From positions 1-13,162 of the forward strand of contig JBAZEP010000043.1 of the NCBI GenBank assembly GCA_041653835.1: 13,162 nucleotides of DNA, given 5' to 3'. The stretch is from UBA10183 sp041653835. Lineage in GTDB: Bacteria > Omnitrophota > Gorgyraeia > Gorgyraeales > Gorgyraeaceae. Under the pieces are notes generated by a model that saw only the letters and a list, made by a program, of their open reading frames with translations, made no database searches and was not told the DNA's origin. Shown here one piece after another: positions 4,407 to 11,547 of the stretch. The first letter of the stretch is position 1. Each line of letters opens with the position of its first letter. A program made the position numbers and the translations under genes.

Positions 4407-5311
4407 TGAGTAGGCAAAATAAAAAAAGAATATCCTGTCAGGTTCCGGGCTGTAATTGGCAGGGGCATAACCTGGCATTGCACATAAAAGTCAAACACCC
4501 TGATTATAAACCGGAGGGAAATTCTTATGTTTCAGAAGCACCGCAAACACCGGCGCCGCCGGCAGGTACGCCTGACACCGAAGCTCCTGGAACTCAAACT
4601 GCATCCCTTCCCCTTCCCGCTGCGGATAGAGCGGAACTGCCTGAAGAAATAAAACCTCAAAAGATAGAACAGGAAACAAATAAGCGCAGTTATAAAAAAA
4701 TAGTACCGGCTGTTTTTATCATGATTGCCGGGGCCGCTATCCTGATATTAGGCCGCGCCAACCCCTTCGCTATTATATTCGGCGCGGGCATTATCGCAGG
4801 GGGTATCTTTCTTTTCAAAAGCGGCTGGAATGAGGGCAGTGTCCGTATTATCAGCAGTAAAGGCGGTAAGCAAGTCGGCGGCTTAATTGTTGGGCCAAGC
4901 GGCGAGCCGCCGAATACGCTCGTGCTTCACGCAGGCTGTCCCGCCGATGGCGAGCCTAACTGGTTCGCTTATCAATATGTGGAAAAGCCGCTGGGGCAGC
5001 GCGTCAAGCGCCGCAACGATGGTACGTGGTGGTACGTAATGAGGGAGAAATCTACTGCGGATAAGACTCTTATCGCGCATTCGCTTCCCGATAACAGCGA
5101 TGCCGAGATTTATTGTGACCCGGAAGTCATGGGCAATGCCCTTTCACTGCCCGCCACAAAACGCCTGTTTAGCTTTAACAACGATAGCCTGCAAAAGGTA
5201 TCTTTGATTGTCATGGGAGTTATCGTTGCAGGTGAAATTATCGGACTGATAGCCTTGACAGGGGAAACGGAAACGGCGGCGATTATCTTAAATCAGATGA
5301 ATCTAGTGTAG
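4406..5311 (+). CDS. Membrane protein with N-terminal C2H2 zinc finger
   Basis: A 301-residue protein. Residues 11-31 form a C2H2-type finger (C11-x4-C16-x9-H26-x4-H31), which is rare in bacterial viruses. Residues about 35-92 are a Pro/Ala/Thr/Glu-rich linker. Two helices follow (about 97-115, VPAVFIMIAGAAILILG, and 119-137, FAIIFGAGIIAGGIFLF), then a soluble domain (about 140-260, with GCPADGEPNWFAYQYVEK and DGTWWYVMREK) and a third helix (about 264-284, VSLIVMGVIVAGEIIGLIAL). The finger could bind phage DNA or a partner at the inner face of the membrane while the rest forms part of an assembly site. This is inference, as the family is unrecognised. The start overlaps the previous stop by one base. 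Confidence 0.75.
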   Translation: MSRQNKKRISCQVPGCNWQGHNLALHIKVKHPDYKPEGNSYVSEAPQTPAPPAGTPDTEAPGTQTASLPLPAADRAELPEEIKPQKIEQETNKRSYKKIVPAVFIMIAGAAILILGRANPFAIIFGAGIIAGGIFLFKSGWNEGSVRIISSKGGKQVGGLIVGPSGEPPNTLVLHAGCPADGEPNWFAYQYVEKPLGQRVKRRNDGTWWYVMREKSTADKTLIAHSLPDNSDAEIYCDPEVMGNALSLPATKRLFSFNNDSLQKVSLIVMGVIVAGEIIGLIALTGETETAAIILNQMNLV

Positions 5312-5320
5312 GAGATATAA

Positions 5321-5818
5321 ATGGCAAATCATAATGGCGATGGGAAAATCACTGACGAGAATCCCTTTGATATGCCGGACGTGATAGAAAATCAGGCCGA
5401 ACTTGAGGCGGCGGGCTTCAAAGGCGGCCACATAGACGCCGAGGGCGCCCTTAAATGGAATCCCGGCCTTATTACAGGCGCCGGGCAGCAACAGTACCGC
5501 AGCCTGATGCTTCATCTTATATCTCATGAACATATTGAAAATGATACCCTGCTTGAACTCATACAAGAACTTAAAGTTGGTAATTATTTAAGCACCAAAG
5601 AGGCCGACCTTGCTACGGCCGCCATTATTGAAAACCTGGACACTCCCAAGAACTTACAGGCAATCATGATATGGGTGATTAACCGCGGCAGTGTTGACAA
5701 CAACGCCGTCCAGAATATGATTAAAGGGCTTACCCATACCACCACGAATTTCAATTCCAGCCGCCCGTTCAACTTTGGAAACAGCAAAAGGAAAAATAAT
5801 GAACGTTCAATCTCTTAA
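5321..5818 (+). CDS. Cytosolic helical protein upstream of the ATPase
   Basis: A 165-residue protein without signal or membrane segment. The N-terminus is acidic (ENPFDMPDVIENQAELEAAG), the middle (about 57-130) reads as a run of amphipathic helices (YRSLMLHLISHEHIENDTLL, STKEADLATAAIIENL), and the C-terminus is Asn/Thr/Ser- and Lys/Arg-rich and likely flexible. The SD is GGAG, 7 nt before the ATG. It overlaps the ATPase gene by 20 nt, which suggests coupled translation and a possible partner or adaptor role. The family is not recognised. Confidence 0.7.
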   Translation: MANHNGDGKITDENPFDMPDVIENQAELEAAGFKGGHIDAEGALKWNPGLITGAGQQQYRSLMLHLISHEHIENDTLLELIQELKVGNYLSTKEADLATAAIIENLDTPKNLQAIMIWVINRGSVDNNAVQNMIKGLTHTTTNFNSSRPFNFGNSKRKNNERSIS

Positions 5819-6893
5819 TCAGATACCGGGACTTATCTTCCCGTCTTTATTCAGGCATTACCACCTGAAGCAAAAGCCTGTTATCGGGATACTCGGAAAT
5901 CCGGGCGAGGGTAAATCGTTTTCCCTCTCTATTATTCTGTTGCTGGATGGTTTAATGCGCGGCGAGCCAGTGTGGTCTAATATGTACGTTAAACTCACCA
6001 TGCATGTCTCCGACCGGATAGCGCGCATGTTCGGGCTGCCCCAAGGCGGCGATGCAGTCTTTGAAGCGAAGGCCGTTGATAAAATAAAACTCCTGCACAT
6101 GGATAAGGAATACCGGGACGGCTGGCACGGGCTGGACGAGGTAAACGCCGAATATGCCGAGGCGACCCGCTCGACTTCAAATGTCAATCTCTATTTTGAC
6201 CGTATGGAACAGCAGCACCGGCATGACCTTATGGGCATGGTATACACCTCCATTCATGAAATGTGGGTAGACTACCGCCTGCGCAAGCTTACCGATGCTT
6301 TTATCAGGGTAGAAGATGTGGCGTTGTCCCCTGAAGGTTTAAAGCGCCGGATGCCTACGGGAGAAGTCTTTAAATGGATTATTTACCCGCGCTCACGCCT
6401 TATCTGCGGGTGGACTCACGAACAGACGGGCATGACGCTCGGTCCGTATTACCTGCATACCAAGAACTTCCAGGGTATATATGATACGCTGCAAAAACAG
6501 GCCGAGGGCATAACCAAATACGCGGTAGATATCAACGAAAGGCCAAGTGTGGAAGTCGAAGTCAAGAGGAATCCAGCGACTGTTGAATACATGCAGAAAT
6601 GGCAATGGCTGTATGACGGTATCCAGGGACTGCATGACCAAGGGGTAAAGATTATTACCGATGATGTTCTGTGGGATTATCTAGACGTTGGGCTAAAAGG
6701 ATTGTCACCCATTGAAATAGGTAAACAGTTAAGAGTAATGGGAGTGAACAGCAGGCATACCGGAGGCCACACTTATTATTTTATTGACGATTTTGACTTG
6801 GACAGGCAGACAAAACATGCTGCTGACAACACGAAAACGGTTATTAGTCGTAGACATGATGACAACTTTGCGCCGCTCGCGCTCTTAAGATAA
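5799..6893 (+). CDS. Zot/pI-like virion assembly ATPase with C-terminal winged-helix region
   Basis: A 364-residue P-loop ATPase. Walker A is G33-N-P-G-E-G-K39-S40. Walker B is HGLDEVN with D113-E114. Then comes FDRMEQQHRHDLMGMVYTS (residues about 133-151), matching the HRH-containing sensor region of Zot/pI proteins, and a RLRKLTDAFIRV strand. Zot/pI proteins of filamentous phages power coat assembly and ssDNA export at the inner membrane. Unusually, no transmembrane helix follows the ATPase domain. Instead residues about 283-333 (ITDDVLWDYLDVG, SPIEIGKQLRVMGV, GHTYYFIDDFD) look like a winged helix. The ATG at 5799 has AAAAGGA upstream, whereas the frame extends back only to a TTG at 5775. 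A HerA/FtsK-type packaging ATPase is the alternative. Confidence 0.8.
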   Translation: MNVQSLNQIPGLIFPSLFRHYHLKQKPVIGILGNPGEGKSFSLSIILLLDGLMRGEPVWSNMYVKLTMHVSDRIARMFGLPQGGDAVFEAKAVDKIKLLHMDKEYRDGWHGLDEVNAEYAEATRSTSNVNLYFDRMEQQHRHDLMGMVYTSIHEMWVDYRLRKLTDAFIRVEDVALSPEGLKRRMPTGEVFKWIIYPRSRLICGWTHEQTGMTLGPYYLHTKNFQGIYDTLQKQAEGITKYAVDINERPSVEVEVKRNPATVEYMQKWQWLYDGIQGLHDQGVKIITDDVLWDYLDVGLKGLSPIEIGKQLRVMGVNSRHTGGHTYYFIDDFDLDRQTKHAADNTKTVISRRHDDNFAPLALLR

Positions 6894-6902
6894 AAGTATT
6901 AT

Positions 6903-6941
6903 ATGGGGTTTATAAAAATTCCTTATAAGGATATGAAATGA
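6903..6941 (+). CDS. Possible 12-codon leader minicistron
   Basis: ATG at 6903 opens a 12-codon frame (MGFIKIPYKDMK) whose TGA overlaps the start of the next gene (ATGA at 6938-6941). A perfect 10-bp palindrome, CCTTATAAGG (6921-6930), contains that next gene's SD. There is no clear SD for the minicistron, so this may be chance. Confidence 0.2.
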   Translation: MGFIKIPYKDMK

Positions 6942-7339
6942 AAAACAAGATGAAACCTCTATATCTACAGATTGAAAGCCCGCCGCCTGAACAATGGTTC
7001 AATCCTAAAGTCACTGATACCGGATGGGACAAAGACCTTAATATGGATACCAGGCGGGCTAAAATGCTGCGCGCCCACAAGTGGAACACCTTAGCTACGG
7101 CACGCGCCCTGCAGGCCCTAGCAAATGTCACCCGGGACGAAGAGATTAAAGAGGCCGCGCAGAAAGACGCTGAATTCTTTTATGAACGCCACCGCGAAAG
7201 GGGCGAGCGGATTCGTAGGATAATAAAGGAACATGCGGAGAAAGAGCGCAAACTCCGGGAACGCCCTATCACGCCGCCCTACAAGGCCATAACCCCGCGG
7301 GAGAAGCCGATAACACCCAGGGAAAAGAGGCTTGATTAA
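6938..7339 (+). CDS. Basic helical protein with C-terminal ITPREK heptad repeats
   Basis: A 133-residue cytosolic protein. The middle (about 37-108) is strongly helical and charged (RRAKMLRAHKWNTLATARAL, then a Glu/Arg/Lys-rich coiled-coil-like stretch). Residues 110-133 are three seven-residue repeats, PITPPYK, AITPREK and PITPREK, ending RLD. The same motif ends the 1057-residue protein downstream. I know of no family with this signature. It may be a docking or binding tail shared by two proteins of one particle. The SD is AAGGA 7 nt before the ATG. The stop overlaps the next tiny ORF (TAATG). Confidence 0.75.
   Translation: MKNKMKPLYLQIESPPPEQWFNPKVTDTGWDKDLNMDTRRAKMLRAHKWNTLATARALQALANVTRDEEIKEAAQKDAEFFYERHRERGERIRRIIKEHAEKERKLRERPITPPYKAITPREKPITPREKRLD
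7265..7336 (+). repeat. C-terminal heptad coding repeat, copy 1
   Basis: Three 21-bp coding units for [P/A]-I-T-P-[P/R]-[Y/E]-K plus RLD end the 133-residue protein. ATAACCCCGCGGGA in this tract recurs identically near the end of the 1057-residue gene. Confidence 0.8.
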
Positions 7340-7440
7340 TGCGAAGGCTTCATGGCAAAAAGAGAGTTAGGGATGGATGCCAAAAAGCTATTAAACAGCG
7401 TACAAAATCTTTAAAGAGACGTTTGACAAGGTTTAGATAA
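7339..7440 (+). CDS. 33-residue highly basic protein
   Basis: A tiny gene whose ATG overlaps the previous stop (TAATG) and whose TAA ends 1 nt before the next ATG, filling the gap exactly. It encodes MRRLHGKKRVRDGCQKAIKQ and then RTKSLKRRLTRFR: 15 Lys/Arg of 33, one Asp, one Cys. AAGAGG about 9 nt upstream can serve as SD. Such protamine-like peptides are compatible with binding or neutralising packaged DNA in a virion. It could alternatively be a short membrane-bound or regulatory peptide. The function is unproven, but the exact fit between its neighbours supports a real gene. Confidence 0.6.
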   Translation: MRRLHGKKRVRDGCQKAIKQRTKSLKRRLTRFR

Positions 7441-7441
7441 G

Positions 7442-7702
7442 ATGGAACTTGCGCAGGTTATAGCCATATACGGGATAATGATATTCTTGAGCTGGCTTTC
7501 ATTCCGGTTCATGCATCCGTGCCTGTTAATCATCCTCTTTGGTGACGCATATATTACCGGTCTGTATACGCCCGATATCATTTGCGGTCCGGATGCTACT
7601 AACGGGCTGGCGATAACCATAGGCTTTATGCTCATTATTTACGCTATCTTCTGCGCCGGCATGGCCTTCAAGGAAATGTTTTACAGGGGAGATGAAGAAT
7701 GA
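7442..7702 (+). CDS. Small polytopic membrane protein
   Basis: An 86-residue protein with three hydrophobic stretches: about 4-20 (AQVIAIYGIMIFLSWL), 25-43 (PCLLIILFGDAYITGLY) and 54-77 (NGLAITIGFMLIIYAIFCAG), then a short charged tail (KEMFYRGDEE). It is probably an inner-membrane component of the assembly machinery or a minor coat protein. The family is unrecognised. Its TGA overlaps the ATG at 7699 (ATGA). Confidence 0.7.
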   Translation: MELAQVIAIYGIMIFLSWLSFRFMHPCLLIILFGDAYITGLYTPDIICGPDATNGLAITIGFMLIIYAIFCAGMAFKEMFYRGDEE

Positions 7703-7721
7703 ATCTCCCGCTTGTTAAAGG

Positions 7722-7753
7722 TGGTATAATATCCCCTAAAGAATATAAGGGGG
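7722..7753 (+). promoter_or_regulatory. Extended -10 promoter and SD hairpin before the AT-rich gene
   Basis: TGGTATAAT (7722-7730) is a full extended -10 element with no good -35 box. CCCCT (7733-7737) can pair with AGGGG (7748-7752), which contains the SD of the ATG at 7762. A transcript starting at about 7737 would lack the CCCC arm and leave the SD free, while read-through RNA from upstream would have it paired. Confidence 0.4.
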
Positions 7754-7761
7754 AAACGCAA

Positions 7762-8175
7762 ATGCCTATTTCAGAAAGAACATATTTACATGATGAACAG
7801 CCGCCAACCTGCACATGCGTGGCCTGCTGCAAAGAGAGAATATCGGAACCCGTGATTGATGATAGAGAAGAAATTATTGACGAAAAAATAGGTAGTGTTG
7901 TCCTCTCTAGACCAAAAAGTAAAAACCCACGAAGCAAAACCAAAAAATTAAAACCTTATATAGTTCCCTGTTTTGCCCTCGCTGGTTCTATCACAGGAAC
8001 TATGTCAGTTCTGGGGCTTTGGATATTTGGAGGGGTAACTTTAGTAGATATATTCCCAGGAATAATATGTGTTATTGGTATCTGGTATTCAATTCGTTCT
8101 CTTAGAAAAATAAAACAAAAAGAAAAACTAGAAGAGGAGTCCGGCCATGGCAACATCACAGCAGAAGATAGTTGA
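7762..8175 (+). CDS. AT-rich small membrane protein with Cys motif, possible late acquisition
   Basis: A 137-residue protein. The frame is open from an overlapping ATG at 7699 (158 residues), but the ATG at 7762 has a much stronger SD (AAGGGGG) and its own upstream -10 element, so I prefer it. The N-terminal part carries CTCVACC, a possible metal site. Two helices follow (about residues 72-115, IVPCFALAGSITGTMSVLGL, WIFGG and FPGIICVIGIWYS), then a Lys/Arg/Glu tail. Base use is clearly more AT-rich than in the neighbours (AGA for Arg, many A-runs), which together with a private promoter suggests a gene acquired later. No family is recognised. It overlaps the next gene by 29 nt. Confidence 0.6.
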   Translation: MPISERTYLHDEQPPTCTCVACCKERISEPVIDDREEIIDEKIGSVVLSRPKSKNPRSKTKKLKPYIVPCFALAGSITGTMSVLGLWIFGGVTLVDIFPGIICVIGIWYSIRSLRKIKQKEKLEEESGHGNITAEDS

Positions 8176-11100
8176 AACATTTCAGACACGCCCTAATCCT
8201 AATTCTACCCCATGGGGTATACCCACACCCGGACAGCCTATTGACCCCGTGACAGGGCTTCCGTACACGCCCATTACGCCTCCCTCCGGTCCTCCGATAC
8301 CTCCGCCTAACAATTACATTCCCGATTACGGGCAGCAGAAACAGATTCAGCAGCAGACACAGCAGCCCATAGAGCAGTCATTACAGCCTGTCCAGCAGGC
8401 CGTACAGCAAAAGGTGGCCGAGGCGCAGATACAGGCGGCTAAAGATACGGCGGCTAAATCACAGGCAGTCCAGCAGGCTATTGATAAAGTCATGCCCGGA
8501 TTCTCACCCTTTAACCCGCCCGGTATGCCAGCCCCAGTTGTTGCAAAACCATCACCAGGTGGCAAACAGGGCACGGTATCGGAAACAATGCTCCCCGGCG
8601 TAGTACAGCAAAAGGTATATCAGAAGCAGCAGGCCGATGCCGAGCGCGGCAGCGCCTATAAATTTACAGTCGACCCAAAATGGCAGGTCTTTGATAAAAA
8701 CGCCCAGGGGGAAGTTATAACCTATATAGACCCCAATACTAAAACGATTTTTTACACTCCGGAAAATTACAAATGGAATCTGGGGTGGAAAAGCGCAGAG
8801 TATATACCGAACAGGGGAACTTTTACGGACCCCGAATATGGCGAGAACATATGGGGCGGCAACGAAAACTTTACCTACATAGTTGAAAATAAAGGGGAGG
8901 GGTTGGGGCATTATGTTATCAAGAACACAGATATAGGCGTCCCTGTTGGTCCTATAATGCTCACCAAAGACCAATATAATCGCTTAATAAAACTGGATGG
9001 CAATGAGCGCGTAGATTATCTTGAAAATCTTGGTATTCTCAAGGCTGGTTCAGAAGCTATCGAAATGGGCGGTAAAGAATCTATCGTATCGTCTAAAGAT
9101 ATGCAGAAATTTGAAAAAGCCCAAAAAGAATACAATGAATGGGAACGCCAGTTTAAAATAAAACAGCCGGAAAAGTATAGGGAATACCGCCAGATTGTTA
9201 AAAAAGATGGCTATGATAAGGCGGCTGAATTTCTGGAAAACATAGACCGGACACGTTTTGCTTCGCTGGAAAGCATCAATGCCAGTATCTCGAAACAAAT
9301 ACAAACATCAACCCCAATATTGCAAAAAGCCTATCGCGAAGGCGGCATAGACAAATATAATGAGGTCTACAGTAACGCCGTGAATAAGCTCATTGAATAC
9401 CGGAACGAAGATGGCTCGTATAATATTCTTGACGCTATGATTGACGCTAGGCAAGCCAATACCAATAAAGAGGATATGGCTATTGTTGACGCTCTGGGAA
9501 CCTTATTCCCGGCTGATAAAATAGAGGCTATTCGTCTGGAAAATTTACCGGCTCTTACCATAGGCACGGAAAAAGGCTCTATATGGGGAGAATCTTTTGA
9601 AGCGGCGCAGATGTCACTCCCCGCGTGGCTTTTGGGTGCGGCCGGATTCACAAAAAGCACTCCCATCCCGCATGATGATTTAGTAATGCTTATCATACTG
9701 GGTGCCGTAGGCACAGGCGTAGCTATAAAAAACATTGTTAGCCGAAGCAAGGAGAGTGGAGGTTTATCCAACGGAAGAATAGTTATCATGGGTGATAATT
9801 ATGCTACCTATGTAAATCCCAATACTTTAACGCCTGAAGGTGGCTATATCATTGACAAGATTCCATATATGCCGGACACCAGCATGGAACAAATGTTACC
9901 AGCCCGCATAGATATTTCAAAAGGCATGGTATTAGTTCCTCCGGTTATAAAGAATGAGATTGAACAGTTTATAGCCCACCAAGATAAAATATTCTACCTG
10001 CCCACGCCTAAGATAACGCCAGAGGTATCAGACTATATCCTGAAATACACACAGTTGGACTATGCGCAAAAAGACCTGGAAAAGAAAATACCTAAAGTCG
10101 AAGAAATACCAATAAACTGGAATAAGGAACTGGAAAAAGCTAAAAACCAAAAACAGAGGGAAAAGACATTTGAAGAAATAAATCGGGTAGTCAATGACTA
10201 TATCAGTTCTAACAGCGCCTCGGAAATACCGAAGGATTTAAGTAAAATTATACGCGAGTTGGAAATGTATGAGTCGTCCCATGAGGAATATCTTCGCAAG
10301 CTGGCTCTATGGCGTGAAGCGTGGAAAAGTTACGTAGCATCCATGGACCCGGCACCAATACGCGGGAGAAAAACCGAAGACGCCATAGAAGCTATGGCGA
10401 AAATTGAAATTCTTCGTATACTCGGCGGTGACAAAATCCATAGGGCTAACCCTTATAAAATAGAACCGGATGAGATTATACAGATATCGCCAATCATACG
10501 CCGAATCAATAAAGAATATCAAGAGCAGATGAAGGCGGGTGTTCCCAGTATTAAGGCATTACAAAGTGCTAAGGTAGAATTACAGGATATGCTACAAATG
10601 CTAGCTCTTCGAGGTATGAAAACAAAACAGTCAACAGCGACCGCTCAGGCGGTGCAAACTCAAACAAAAACTCAAACAAAAACCGAAACATTAAAGGAAA
10701 CGGAGGTTGAAACTGAATTAGAGGATGAATTGGCACGCGCCCGTGAAATAGCACGCCCCGCCGAATTAACCCGGACAGCTGAATTAACTATGGAGTTTCC
10801 ACCCAGAATACCAAAGATTCCCAAGCTCCCCAAGGGTGCCAGTGATAAGCAAAAGCGTGACTTCGTAAAAAAATCCGATGCCGCTATAACTTACCGGCGC
10901 GGCGCACTCGGCCAGGACAAAAAGAGCGTATGGCGTACCTGGGCATTGCGGAAAGGTAAGTGGGAGAGGGTAATCATTATAGGCGCTGCCCCGGAAGGCG
11001 CAAAGATTGTAGACGGGCCGCGCAGTGCCTACAATACCATCCAGCAGTTAGGTAAAGGCGAATTTCCTAAAGCCGAACTCTTTGAGGATACCGGGGCGGT

Positions 11101-11320
11101 AGATACCCGCATAACCATCGGCGGGAAAAAGCCAAGCATCAGTTTTGAAAAAGACTGGGGCGTTAAGAAAAAGAAAAAGGACATGGATGATATAGAGCGG
11201 GGGTTGCTGTCCCAGAGGGAAAGACGCATCAGCCCTAGAGAAAGCCGGATAACCCAGCCGGAAAGGCCGATAAGCCCGCCTGAAAAAAGAATAACCCCGC
11301 GGGAAAAAAGGATTTCATGA
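8147..11320 (+). CDS. Giant 1057-residue P/Q-rich protein with internal TM and heptad tail
   Basis: The largest gene in the window, with GAGGAG about 8 nt before the ATG and no signal peptide. Residues 1-60 are Pro/Gly-rich (PIDPVTGLPYTPITPPSGPP) and 60-160 are Gln/Ala-rich. Residues about 165-310 look globular (YKFTVDPKWQVFDKNAQGEV, NLGWKSAEYIPNRG). About 310-480 are charged and helical, and a hydrophobic stretch at about 490-530 (LPAWLLGAAGF, DLVMLIILGAVGTGVAI) is probably one or two membrane passes. About 620-900 are coiled-coil-like, rich in Glu/Lys/Gln/Thr. About 910-1000 form a basic domain (KKSVWRTWALRKGKWERVII). Residues 1027-1057 are heptads ending RITPREKRIS. A particle-length scaffold or assembly/adhesion protein is possible, but the family is unrecognised. 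Confidence 0.8.
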   Translation: MATSQQKIVETFQTRPNPNSTPWGIPTPGQPIDPVTGLPYTPITPPSGPPIPPPNNYIPDYGQQKQIQQQTQQPIEQSLQPVQQAVQQKVAEAQIQAAKDTAAKSQAVQQAIDKVMPGFSPFNPPGMPAPVVAKPSPGGKQGTVSETMLPGVVQQKVYQKQQADAERGSAYKFTVDPKWQVFDKNAQGEVITYIDPNTKTIFYTPENYKWNLGWKSAEYIPNRGTFTDPEYGENIWGGNENFTYIVENKGEGLGHYVIKNTDIGVPVGPIMLTKDQYNRLIKLDGNERVDYLENLGILKAGSEAIEMGGKESIVSSKDMQKFEKAQKEYNEWERQFKIKQPEKYREYRQIVKKDGYDKAAEFLENIDRTRFASLESINASISKQIQTSTPILQKAYREGGIDKYNEVYSNAVNKLIEYRNEDGSYNILDAMIDARQANTNKEDMAIVDALGTLFPADKIEAIRLENLPALTIGTEKGSIWGESFEAAQMSLPAWLLGAAGFTKSTPIPHDDLVMLIILGAVGTGVAIKNIVSRSKESGGLSNGRIVIMGDNYATYVNPNTLTPEGGYIIDKIPYMPDTSMEQMLPARIDISKGMVLVPPVIKNEIEQFIAHQDKIFYLPTPKITPEVSDYILKYTQLDYAQKDLEKKIPKVEEIPINWNKELEKAKNQKQREKTFEEINRVVNDYISSNSASEIPKDLSKIIRELEMYESSHEEYLRKLALWREAWKSYVASMDPAPIRGRKTEDAIEAMAKIEILRILGGDKIHRANPYKIEPDEIIQISPIIRRINKEYQEQMKAGVPSIKALQSAKVELQDMLQMLALRGMKTKQSTATAQAVQTQTKTQTKTETLKETEVETELEDELARAREIARPAELTRTAELTMEFPPRIPKIPKLPKGASDKQKRDFVKKSDAAITYRRGALGQDKKSVWRTWALRKGKWERVIIIGAAPEGAKIVDGPRSAYNTIQQLGKGEFPKAELFEDTGAVDTRITIGGKKPSISFEKDWGVKKKKKDMDDIERGLLSQRERRISPRESRITQPERPISPPEKRITPREKRIS
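11225..11317 (+). repeat. C-terminal heptad coding repeat, copy 2
   Basis: Four coding heptads, RISPRES, RITQPER, PISPPEK and RITPREK, then RIS, end the 1057-residue protein. They match the tail of the 133-residue protein in register, in sequence and in ending at the very C-terminus. Confidence 0.8.
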
Positions 11321-11406
11321 AAAATACCATAAGAAATATTTATACAGCCGCTATTGGCAGCCTTTATGACCGTAAATGGGTTAGGCGGACAGGATACCAA
11401 AGGTAG
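11317..11406 (+). CDS. 29-residue basic peptide ORF
   Basis: The ATG overlaps the stop of the giant gene (ATGA), with AAGGA 5 nt upstream. It encodes MKNTIRNIYTAAIGSLYDRK and then WVRRTGYQR, net basic, with a short amphipathic N-terminal half. Its placement mirrors the 33-residue basic ORF, which also directly overlaps the end of a heptad-tailed gene. Function unknown. Confidence 0.45.
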   Translation: MKNTIRNIYTAAIGSLYDRKWVRRTGYQR

Positions 11407-11473
11407 AATCCGTCAGGGCAACCCTGAAAAACGCCCAGATTTTAACTACAGCGCGTCAACATACGTGGACTAA
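11366..11473 (+). CDS. Possible 35-residue ORF, low support
   Basis: A second small frame (MTVNGLGGQDTKGRIRQGNP, then EKRPDFNYSASTYVD) overlaps the 29-residue ORF and extends into the gap before 11548. Its composition is protein-like, but there is no clear SD. At most one of the two overlapping ORFs may be real. The rest of the gap (11474-11523) shows nothing else beyond the dyad before the next start. Confidence 0.2.
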   Translation: MTVNGLGGQDTKGRIRQGNPEKRPDFNYSASTYVD

Positions 11474-11508
11474 AATTATTTTGAAGCTAAAAGGATAAAA
11501 CTTAATAA

Positions 11509-11545
11509 AACAGGCGGTTAAACTGCCCCGGCAAAAATGGGGGCA
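11509..11545 (+). promoter_or_regulatory. SD-sequestering hairpin before the secreted protein gene
   Basis: TGCCCC (11524-11529) pairs with GGGGCA (11540-11545), which includes the G-rich SD (11539-11543) of the ATG at 11548. The same TGCC bases can instead pair upstream in GGCGGTT/AACTGCC (about 11512-11527), so two folds compete. It resembles the CCCC/GGGG hairpins before 2522 and 7762. Confidence 0.4.
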
Positions 11546-11547
11546 AT

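Noticed and set aside
5775..5798. Upstream TTG start for the ATPase
   Set aside because: The ATG at 5799 has a good SD (AAAAGGA). The eight extra residues would only increase the overlap with the preceding gene.
8347..11400. Several leftward open frames opposite the 1057-residue gene
   Set aside because: They lack SD sites and recognisable domains, and mirror the biased codon use of the sense gene.
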